A model generated the notes under the pieces. It did no database searches, was not told the DNA's origin, and worked only from the letters and a program-made list of their open reading frames with translations. Made by a program: the position numbers and the translations under genes. This document shows positions 57,286 to 64,000 of a stretch of 64,000 nt of DNA, piece after piece. Each line of letters starts with the position of its first letter. Positions within the stretch are counted from its first letter, which is position 1. Source of the DNA: ZC4RG35 sp036375695 (GTDB lineage Bacteria > Actinomycetota > Acidimicrobiia > Spongiisociales > ZC4RG35); NCBI GenBank assembly GCA_036375695.1, contig DASVBU010000020.1:34852-98851 (forward strand). The letters are read 5' to 3'.

Positions 57286-60200
57286 GGTTCCTCGCGCCGG
57301 CCGCGCTCGCCGCACTGCTCCTCGCCGTGCCGGTGGTGATCTTGCACATGCTCACCCCGCGCCGCCCGCCCACGCCCGTGAGCTCGCTGCTCCACTGGGA
57401 CGGACTGAAGCACGCCATCACCGCCGCCCAGCCTTGGCAGAAGCTGCGGATCAGCCTCTTGCTCCTTCTCCAGTTGGCCGCGGTAGCCCTCTTCGCCCTC
57501 TCCCTGGCCCGGCCGGCCGTCATCGAGGAGGCAACCCTGGCCCAGCACACCGTGTTCATCATCGACGCCTCCGGATCGATGAGCGCCATCGACGGCTCCC
57601 CTGACCGGCTCGCCGACGCCGTCGAGAAGGCCGAGGAGCTGCGCGCAGAGCTCCCCGAGGGCGGCACGGCGAGTGTCGTGGTCGCATCCGCCAACCCCGC
57701 CATCGTCCTGGAGAACTCCGACGACCCCGACGAGTTCAGGCGGGCCGTGTCGGCGATCCGCACCACCGGCTCCGGAGTCGACTACGAGGCCACGTTCGCG
57801 CTCGCCGAATCCCTGGTCCTTCCCGACAGGCCCACCGGCTTCGTCCTCATCGGTGACGGGCAGCTCGACGAGAACGAGCAGCGGCTGGCGCCCCTCGGCA
57901 CCCGCTACGAGGCGGTCGGCGCCACGGACACCAATCGGGCGATCACCGACCTCTCGGTCACCGCCGTCCCTGGCGGGCTCCAGGCCCGGGTAACCATCGC
58001 AAACACCGGTGGCCCCACGGCCACCCAGCCGCTCCGGCTCGACGTCGACGGCACCACGGTGCTCACCGAAATGATCGAGATCCCGGTCGGGCGCGTCGTA
58101 GAGCGGGTCTTCGAGCTGCCCGAGGGAACCCTGGTGGCCGCCTACCTGGACGGTCAGGACCTCCTCGCCTCCGACAATCAGCGCTATGCCCTGGCCCCTG
58201 CCCTCGGTGGTCTCAAGGCCCGCGTCCACGGCGACGCCACCTTCTTCGTCGACCAGCTCCTCGCCGCCATCCCCGGTGTCGACACCGATCCTGCGCCAGA
58301 CGAGGAGGTCGACTTCGAAGTCTTCGTTGGCGTCCCGGTTCCTGCCGAGCAGACGACGCCGTTCATCGCCATCGACGTGCCCGGCGGCATCCCCGGCGTG
58401 GCACCGGCCGGCCGGGTCGAGAACCCGGTCCCGACCCTCGTCGCCAACGACCCGCTGCTGGCCGACGTCGACGTCTCCCAGTTGGCCATCGCCGACGCCC
58501 AGATCCTCGAGGTCGAAGGCGCGACCGTGCTCCTGGGGGCACCGGGCGCCCCGCTCATCGTCTCCGGCGAGACCGACGACGTCCCGTGGTTCTACTTCGC
58601 CTTCACCCTGGAGCGCTCGAACCTGCCGGTGAGCGTCTCCTATCCGATCATCGGCGCCCGCATGGTCGGGGCGCTCGCCTCCGCCGACGAGGCACCGGCC
58701 GCCATCACGGTCGGCGACCGCCTTCCATCAAGCAACGACGTAGTGGCGGTCGTCGACCCGCGCGGCAACCGGGCGCGCATCGGTCTCTCGGACTCCGCCC
58801 CCGTGGCCGACATCTCCGGCTTCTGGACGGTCCAGAAGGCCGACGGCACGGACACGCCTGTCGCGGTCAACCCGGACACCGACGAGTCCAGGCTTGCCCC
58901 GGCGAACGAGCTGCCCCACATCCGCCCGGCCCCGCCCCAGGCGGAGGCTGGCACGGCGACCGTCGCCCGCTCGCTCCTCCCCTGGTTCCTGGCCGCGCTG
59001 CTCGTGGTCCTGGCGGCGGAGCTGTGGGTGAGCGCCCGGGCGAGGGGCGTGCCCGGCAGGCAGTGGCGCTGGGGAATGATCACCCGTGGGGTGATCGTCG
59101 CCCTGGTGCTCCTGGCGTGGTTGGACCCGCGGTTCGCCCTCCCCTCCCGTCAGGTGACCACGGTCTTCGTGCTCGACGTCTCGGCATCCATGGAGAGCTC
59201 GAAGCAGGCCGCCCGGGCCTGGGTGAACGCCGCAGCCCAGGGAGCCGGAGACAACCAGTTCGCCATCGTCGAGTACGGCGCCGACGCCAAGGTCGGGACG
59301 CCGATCGGAACCGTGCTCTTTCCGCCGGCGAAGGACGTCGACGACCAGGCGTCCAACACGGCACGGGGTCTGCGTCTCGCCGAGTCCCTCCTCACCGGTG
59401 AGACCAAGGAACGGATCGTCCTCGTCTCCGACGGGAGAGCAAACGCCGGCGATCTCCAGGCGGAGCTGGAGCGACTCCGGTCGCTGGGGGTCGTGGTCGA
59501 CGTGCATACCATCCAGATCTCCCAGAGCACCGACGCCGCGGTGGCCGGGATCGACGTGCCGACCGAGGTCAACGAGGGCGAGACTTTCACCGCCACGGTC
59601 GAGGTGCTGTCGACGATCGCCGGCTCGGCCGAGGTCGAGCTCCGGGACGACACCGGCACCCTGGCGACGAGGCAGGTCGATCTCGAGGTGGGGTCCAACC
59701 GCATCGACTTCGAGGTCGTCGCCGGCTCGCCCGGTCTGCAGAAGCTCGACGCCCGCGTCCGGATGACGGGGGACGCGGTGTCGGCGAACGACGAGTCGGG
59801 CGCCGCAGTCCAGGTGTCGGGACCTCCGAGCGTCCTCATCGTCGAGGGGCAGCCAGAGAACGGTTCGATCCTGGCCGGGGTCCTCGAGTCGGCAGACGTC
59901 GAGGTGTCCCGGGTCGACGTGGGTGAGATGGGAGGCATCGACGAGCTGTCGATCCATCAGGCGGTGATCCTGGTGGACGTCTCGGCGCGCGACCTGGGCG
60001 ATGCCCATCTGGCCGCACTCGACAGCTACGTGCGCAACCTGGGCCGCGGGCTCGTGGTCGTGGGCGGAACCCACTCCTACGGGCTCGGGGGATACCGGGA
60101 CACACCCCTGGAGGCTCTCCTCCCCGTCGATAGCGAGGCGCTCGACGTGCAGCGGGAGGTCGAGGTCGCCCAGGTGCTCCTGATCGACACCAGCGAGTCG

Positions 60201-61616
60201 ATGGGCGCCTGTCATTGCAGCGAAGCCGGGTTCGGCATGGAACAGGGTGGGGTGGTCAAGACCGACATCGCCAAGGCCGGGGCTCTCCGCGCCGTCGAGG
60301 CCCTCGGTCCCAACGACGAGGTCGGGATCCTCGCCTTCAGCGGGAGCAGCCGCTGGCTGGTGCCGCTCCAGGAGAACCCCGATCCCGGAATGGTGGAGGA
60401 ACAGGTCGGGACGATCCACCCGTTCGGCGAGACCAAGATCGTGCCCAACCTCCGCGTTGCCGCCGACGCGCTGCGCCAGTCGGGAAAGGAGTTGAAGCAC
60501 ATAATCCTGTTCACGGACGGCTTCACCAACGAGCTCTCCCTCGGCCCCGACTTCCCGTTGTTCGGCCCGGATCTCAAAGCCGAGGTGGAGAAGCTGGCCG
60601 CAGAGGGCATCACCGTGTCCGTCGTCGGCACCGGTGAGGGAGCCATCCCCGCCTTGGAGGAGGTGGCCATCGCCGGGCGCGGTCGGTTCTACCCCGGGCG
60701 TGACCTCGACGAGATCCCCGAGATCTTCGTAAAGGAGGCCCGTCTCGCCTCCCGGACCTTCATCAACGAAGGTTCGTTCTTCCCCACCGTGACATCGACC
60801 GCGCCGGCGGTGCGCAACCTGGAGTCGTCTCCGCCCCTGGCCGGGTTCGTCGCCACCACGCCCAAGCCGACGGCCGACGTCCAGCTCCAGATCGGCGAGT
60901 ACTCCGATCCCCTCCTCGCCTCGTGGCGGGTCGGCCTCGGCCAGGTCACCGCCTGGATGAGCGACGGCGGCGAGAAGTGGGCCGCCGACTGGGCCGGGTG
61001 GGACGGCTTCGCCGAGTTCTGGTCCAACCTCGTGCGGGACACCTTCCCCCTGGCCGGGGCCGAGGGAGAAGTCGTCGACGCCGTCATCAGCGACGAGACC
61101 CTGACCGTGACCCTTCAGAGCGGTGAGCCGATCGAGGCGGGAGCCGAGCCCGTGGCGAGGGTGACCCTGCCCGACGGATCCACGACCGAGGTGACACTGG
61201 AGCGCGACTCCGACACCCAGTTCAGCGCCCGAATTCCGGCCCGCCAGGGTGGCACCTACGCCGTCGGCGTGTCGTTCGAGAGGAGCGACGGGGAGAGCCC
61301 GATCCTCACCTCCCTCGCCACCCGGTCGTTCGCCGCCGAATACCTGCCGGGGCCGTCCGATCCCGACCTGATGGCGTCGATCTCGGCCGCCACCGGCGGC
61401 CGGGGAGAGATCGAGGCATCGCAGGCGTTCGACCCCGAGGGTCTGGAAACAGGAGTCAGCCGGATGTCGTTCCGGTGGTGGTTCCTGCTGGCCGCGGCTC
61501 TGCTCTGGCCCCTCGACGTCGCATTGCGAAGACTCCGTCTGGGCCGACGAGAGCGACAACGCCGGACAGAGTCAGGACAACCGCTCCAGCCCACACCCAC
61601 CACACCATCGGTCTGA
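57282..61616 (+). CDS. Giant BatA-like protein with three VWA domains and a GATase-like domain
   Basis: A 1444-residue membrane protein that looks like two BatA/VWA proteins joined. Part 1: BatA-type N-terminus with two helices (5-25, 57-77), VWA-1 with DASGS (about 95-99) and a beta-rich region. Part 2: two more helices (about 565-620), VWA-2 with DVSAS (about 630), a class-I GATase-like domain (VLIVEGQPENGS at about 850, VVVGGTHSYGLGG), and VWA-3 with DTSES (about 966), then a C-terminal helix (WWFLLAAALLWPLDVAL, about 1398). All three MIDAS motifs keep DxSxS. It overlaps the DUF58 gene (ATGA) and, antisense, the ccmF-like gene. Confidence 0.9.
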   Translation: MRFLAPAALAALLLAVPVVILHMLTPRRPPTPVSSLLHWDGLKHAITAAQPWQKLRISLLLLLQLAAVALFALSLARPAVIEEATLAQHTVFIIDASGSMSAIDGSPDRLADAVEKAEELRAELPEGGTASVVVASANPAIVLENSDDPDEFRRAVSAIRTTGSGVDYEATFALAESLVLPDRPTGFVLIGDGQLDENEQRLAPLGTRYEAVGATDTNRAITDLSVTAVPGGLQARVTIANTGGPTATQPLRLDVDGTTVLTEMIEIPVGRVVERVFELPEGTLVAAYLDGQDLLASDNQRYALAPALGGLKARVHGDATFFVDQLLAAIPGVDTDPAPDEEVDFEVFVGVPVPAEQTTPFIAIDVPGGIPGVAPAGRVENPVPTLVANDPLLADVDVSQLAIADAQILEVEGATVLLGAPGAPLIVSGETDDVPWFYFAFTLERSNLPVSVSYPIIGARMVGALASADEAPAAITVGDRLPSSNDVVAVVDPRGNRARIGLSDSAPVADISGFWTVQKADGTDTPVAVNPDTDESRLAPANELPHIRPAPPQAEAGTATVARSLLPWFLAALLVVLAAELWVSARARGVPGRQWRWGMITRGVIVALVLLAWLDPRFALPSRQVTTVFVLDVSASMESSKQAARAWVNAAAQGAGDNQFAIVEYGADAKVGTPIGTVLFPPAKDVDDQASNTARGLRLAESLLTGETKERIVLVSDGRANAGDLQAELERLRSLGVVVDVHTIQISQSTDAAVAGIDVPTEVNEGETFTATVEVLSTIAGSAEVELRDDTGTLATRQVDLEVGSNRIDFEVVAGSPGLQKLDARVRMTGDAVSANDESGAAVQVSGPPSVLIVEGQPENGSILAGVLESADVEVSRVDVGEMGGIDELSIHQAVILVDVSARDLGDAHLAALDSYVRNLGRGLVVVGGTHSYGLGGYRDTPLEALLPVDSEALDVQREVEVAQVLLIDTSESMGACHCSEAGFGMEQGGVVKTDIAKAGALRAVEALGPNDEVGILAFSGSSRWLVPLQENPDPGMVEEQVGTIHPFGETKIVPNLRVAADALRQSGKELKHIILFTDGFTNELSLGPDFPLFGPDLKAEVEKLAAEGITVSVVGTGEGAIPALEEVAIAGRGRFYPGRDLDEIPEIFVKEARLASRTFINEGSFFPTVTSTAPAVRNLESSPPLAGFVATTPKPTADVQLQIGEYSDPLLASWRVGLGQVTAWMSDGGEKWAADWAGWDGFAEFWSNLVRDTFPLAGAEGEVVDAVISDETLTVTLQSGEPIEAGAEPVARVTLPDGSTTEVTLERDSDTQFSARIPARQGGTYAVGVSFERSDGESPILTSLATRSFAAEYLPGPSDPDLMASISAATGGRGEIEASQAFDPEGLETGVSRMSFRWWFLLAAALLWPLDVALRRLRLGRRERQRRTESGQPLQPTPTTPSV

Positions 61617-63315
61617 CGAACACGGCCACGTCGAAGCCGTCGACCTCGGCGGTGAGCAATGACACGGCGACGATGACGTCGGCGACGGGTGTCGACCACA
61701 AGGCGGGCTCGGCGACCGGCAGTCGCTGCTCCTCGTAGCCGCGGATCTGGGGTCGTAGCTCGACACGGCCGTCGATCAGGAAGCGACCCTGGGCGTACAC
61801 GAAGTTGGCATGCTCCCCGATGGTCACCTCGACCAGCTCCAAGGTGTGCGAGCCAACTTCGACGACGCCACCCTCTCGCATTCGCACCGCGGTGTCGGTT
61901 CCGAGGGAGCTCCCGCCCGCGCCGATGAGAACCATCGCCAGCCCGAGATGGGCGATGCGGCCCGGATCGAGCAATCGACCTCTCAGATGGCTCACCGTCA
62001 CCGCAGCGGCACCACCGGCGGCGCAGGCGACGACCAAGCCGGGCCAGGACATCGTCTCCGCAACCGAGACCATCAGGACCGCAGCCACCACGGCACCGAC
62101 CGTGAAGACGAGCCCGTCCCTGGCCGTGATGCCGTGACCCACCCAGCTCGTCTGCAGGGCGAACCCGACGAGCAGGGCGATGAGGATGGCCGGAACCAGG
62201 ACGAGGGTCACGAAGTAGGTGGTGTCGAGGGTCACGGTGTCCCCGCCGAACACGGACACATACGCCGGGTACGCCGAGCCCACCAAGACGAAGGCCAGGG
62301 CCAGGCCCACCAGCAGGGCGGAGGCGGCGAGCCACGTCGGCCGGGTCGTCCCCGATGGCGCCCATCCGGCACCTCTTTGCGACCGCACCGACATCCAAAC
62401 GACGGCCGCGCCGGCGATCAGTGCAGCGGAGAGGAGGATCCGGCCGACGACCGGGTCCTCGGCGAAGGAGTGGATCGACCCCGTCACCCCGGAGCGGGTC
62501 AGGTACACCCCGAGGACGCCGAGGGCGAAGGGGAACAGGGCGAAGAACACGGTCCAGCGACGCAACCGGCCGTCACGTCTGGTCACCCGGGACGTGTGGA
62601 GGAAGACGGCGAGGGCCAGCCACGGCATCAGGGCGGTGTTCTCGACCGGGTCCCATGCCCAGAAGCCACCCCAGCCCAACTCCACGTACGCCCAGTTGGC
62701 TCCCGCGACCATGCCCAGGGTGAGGACGGTCCAGGGCACGAGGCAGGACCGGCGCACCGCGGGCGCCCATTGCCGTGGCTCCTCGCCGCGGGCGAGGGCG
62801 CCGAGGGTTGTGGCGAAGGGGACCACCAGGCTGGTCAGCCCCAGGTACAGGATCGGCGGGTGATAGATCATCGCCGGGTGCTGGAGGATCGCCAGCAGCC
62901 CCTGCCCGTCGACTGAGGGGATCGGGAGACGCTCGAAGGGTGAGGTGGCAAGGGCGGTGAGGAGCAGTGCGGCGAGACCAACACCAGCCACGACCCGGTG
63001 CTCCAGGCCCCCGAGCCGCCGGACACCCCATGCTCCAACGGCGAGGAGCATCGCGGTGTAGAACAGCATCGAGCCCTCCATCCCGCCCCACAGCGCAGAG
63101 ATGCGGAACGGCCAGGGGGTCGCCCGACTCGTCGTCTCGGCGACATAGGCCAGGGAGAAGTCGTTCCGCAGTAGGGCGATGACGAGGACGACCGTGGAGA
63201 TTGTGGCGAGCCCGACCGCCACCCTGAGGAGGGTCCTGGGCCTGTGGAAGAGGGCGATCGCGGCTGATCCCGTCGCAGCCCACAGGGCGATCGTGCCCAG
63301 TTGCCAGGCTTCCAC
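61456..63315 (-). CDS. ccmF: CcmF/NrfE-like cytochrome c-type biogenesis (haem lyase) protein
   Basis: A 619-residue polytopic protein with about 14 helices. The haem-handling WWD-type motif is GWGGFWAWDPVENTALMPWL near residue 220, and conserved His occur in LQHPAMIYHPP and the FLHTSR loop. CcmF joins haem to apocytochrome c at the outer face of the membrane in system I maturation. Length is normal. The last about 54 codons overlap the 3' end of the giant VWA gene on the other strand. No other ccm gene is in the window. Confidence 0.9.
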   Translation of the reverse strand: MEAWQLGTIALWAATGSAAIALFHRPRTLLRVAVGLATISTVVLVIALLRNDFSLAYVAETTSRATPWPFRISALWGGMEGSMLFYTAMLLAVGAWGVRRLGGLEHRVVAGVGLAALLLTALATSPFERLPIPSVDGQGLLAILQHPAMIYHPPILYLGLTSLVVPFATTLGALARGEEPRQWAPAVRRSCLVPWTVLTLGMVAGANWAYVELGWGGFWAWDPVENTALMPWLALAVFLHTSRVTRRDGRLRRWTVFFALFPFALGVLGVYLTRSGVTGSIHSFAEDPVVGRILLSAALIAGAAVVWMSVRSQRGAGWAPSGTTRPTWLAASALLVGLALAFVLVGSAYPAYVSVFGGDTVTLDTTYFVTLVLVPAILIALLVGFALQTSWVGHGITARDGLVFTVGAVVAAVLMVSVAETMSWPGLVVACAAGGAAAVTVSHLRGRLLDPGRIAHLGLAMVLIGAGGSSLGTDTAVRMREGGVVEVGSHTLELVEVTIGEHANFVYAQGRFLIDGRVELRPQIRGYEEQRLPVAEPALWSTPVADVIVAVSLLTAEVDGFDVAVFVRPMVWWVWAGAVVLTLSGVVALVGPDGVFAMRRRGARAEPRPAGTTTGTTSG

Positions 63316-63380
63316 GCCAGAAGGCTACCGGCGGCCGATTCCTCTACCTCTCCCGGAGGCTTTTCGGATTCTTCAGATGG

Positions 63381-63499
63381 ATTTCTCCCCCGGTGGGCTC
63401 GGCCTCCCGGATTTCTCCCCCGCGCAGCGGTAGCGGAGCGGGGGAGTACCCCGAAGGGGGGAGGGGGCGCGGCCCGTAGGGCCGCAAGGGTCTTCCCTT
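63381..63499. repeat. Left structured repeat of the DUF559 unit
   Basis: Two copies of a TTCTCCCCCG box (63384-63393, 63413-63422), then hairpin CTCCCCCG/CGGGGGAG (63415-63446) enclosing AGCGGTAGCGG, hairpin CCCC-GAA-GGGG (63449-63459), hairpin GCGGCCC-GTA-GGGCCGC (63469-63485), and AAGGG-TCTT-CCCTT (63486-63499) ending 7 bases before the DUF559 ATG. The first two hairpins are repeated in inverted orientation after the gene. Confidence 0.8.
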
Positions 63500-63506
63500 G
63501 TCGTAG

Positions 63507-63905
63507 ATGACGGCGAACACTCACGGAATGACCTCCAATGAGAGATCGTGGATCCGGCAGGAACGGGCACGGCGTTTCCGAAGACGGATGACCCGGGAGG
63601 AGGCGCTGCTCTGGAAGCTGATCAAGAGCGAAGCCTTGGGTGTGAAGTTCCGCCGCCAGTACGGGATCGGGCCGTACATCGTCGACTTCGCCTGTCTGCA
63701 CCCGAAACTGGTGGTGGAGGTTGACGGCAGCCACCACCTCGAGTCGCAATACGACCTTGGCCGGGACCGTTTCCTTCGGGGCAGGGGGTTCGAGGTGTTG
63801 CGGTTCTGGAACGAAGACGTGTGGACCCAGTCGGGATGGGTGGTGCGACAAATCCAAGAAGAACTGCATCGACTGGATCCACGGGTTGCACCGCCTCTGG
63901 ATTGA
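63507..63905 (+). CDS. DUF559 (Vsr-like PD-(D/E)xK) putative nuclease
   Basis: A 132-residue DUF559 protein. The nuclease-like core runs from ERARRFRRRMTREEALLWKLIKS through GVKFRRQYGIGPYIVDF and KLVVEVDGSHH to RGFEVLRFWNEDV, with the acidic residues of VDF and VEVDG as the likely metal site. The length is typical. DUF559 proteins are related in fold to the Vsr mismatch endonuclease and are found near mobile or repeat DNA, but their activity is unproven. An in-frame ATG at 63528 is an alternative start. The gene is framed by inverted structured repeats. Confidence 0.88.
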   Translation: MTANTHGMTSNERSWIRQERARRFRRRMTREEALLWKLIKSEALGVKFRRQYGIGPYIVDFACLHPKLVVEVDGSHHLESQYDLGRDRFLRGRGFEVLRFWNEDVWTQSGWVVRQIQEELHRLDPRVAPPLD

Positions 63906-63917
63906 GGTGGTGTTCTG

Positions 63918-64000
63918 GCTCGCTTCGCTCGCGCCCCCTCCCGGCCTACGGCCGTACTCCCCCGTTCCGCTGCCGCTCCACGGGGGAGAAGTCCGTACGG
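63918..64000. repeat. Right structured repeat of the DUF559 unit (inverted copy, runs to the window edge)
   Basis: In reverse orientation: hairpin CTCCCCCG/CGGGGGAG (63957-63988) enclosing AGCGGCAGCGG on the minus strand, then CGGCC-TAC-GGCCG (63942-63954) and CGCCCCC-type sequence, then GCGAGCGAAGCGAGC. It matches the left repeat over about 50 bases with few differences. In the second hairpin both arms have changed together, so pairing is kept. The end of the element may lie beyond the window. Confidence 0.8.

Noticed and set aside
63381..64000. Classical insertion sequence
   Set aside because: No transposase is present between the inverted repeats, and target duplications cannot be judged because the right side reaches the window edge.

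Overview
The window is high-GC, densely coded DNA with GTG and TTG starts and many 1-11 bp overlaps. It comes from a free-living actinobacterium. F420-type and mycothiol-type enzyme families, a dapA-rnj-ftsK block laid out as in mycobacteria, PadR/DrrAB-like and DevR/DevS-like modules, and a LexA box of actinobacterial type all point to Actinomycetota. An uncultured Acidimicrobiia-like lineage is my best guess, but the lineage is inferred, not shown. I saw no tRNA, rRNA, CRISPR array, prophage or canonical insertion sequence. No stretch over 300 bases lacks a gene.

Layout. 1-2.9 kb: an AT-richer orphan ORF, a cytosolic-looking S10 carboxypeptidase, a YgjP-like metalloprotease and a PspC protein. 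2.9-6.3 kb: a 2-oxoacid dehydrogenase operon (E1 alpha, E1 beta, E2) whose E1 alpha carries a ParB-like N-terminus. 6.4-11.3 kb: ftsK, rnj and dapA. 11.4-20 kb: thioredoxin-like protein, cyclophilin, PEBP protein, an ArsR/MFS pair with a clear operator, an LLM oxidoreductase, a glycoside-hydrolase-like lipoprotein, small membrane or exported proteins, and an M16 peptidase. 20-23.2 kb: a CobT-like VWA protein with an HExxH motif, coupled to a CobS-like AAA protein in which the two usual magnesium-ligand residues are exchanged. 23.2-31.2 kb: LOG protein, DinB/MDMPI-like protein coupled to a BtpA-family protein, HD-GYP protein, MFS transporter behind a mini-ORF, SDR, and a PadR-controlled two-gene ABC exporter. 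31.2-35.1 kb: a DevRS-like two-component system with a universal stress protein, flavin reductase and PPOX-fold protein. 35.2-40 kb: ABC exporter, lipoprotein, a fusion of type II dehydroquinase to an alpha/beta hydrolase, and a small lytic transglycosylase. 40.1-44.5 kb: TetR plus a heterodimeric ABC exporter. 44.5-53.7 kb: SOS-controlled DnaE2, a dodecin without its flavin-stacking Trp, a GlsB/YeaQ protein, an MBL hydrolase, a NoeA-like methyltransferase and a membrane sulfatase-like transferase. 53.8-61.6 kb: a four-gene MoxR/DUF58/VWA operon with a Gly-Gln repeat protein and a 1444-residue triple-VWA protein. 61.5-64 kb: a CcmF-like protein overlapping that operon tail to tail, then a DUF559 nuclease-like gene bracketed by structured inverted repeats.

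Two genome-wide habits show. First, many genes have a TANNNT -10 box ending 6-9 bases before the start codon, the layout of leaderless transcripts; I used this to choose several starts. Second, intergenic gaps carry a 7-bp TACCAAG repeat, in one place as an array of about 20 units, and a separate two-hairpin REP-like element that brackets the DUF559 gene.

Strongest candidates for undescribed biology: the ParA-interaction-like peptide on the dehydrogenase E1 alpha, the VWA/AAA pair with exchanged magnesium ligands, the DUF559 gene with its structure-conserving inverted repeats, and the TACCAAG family.
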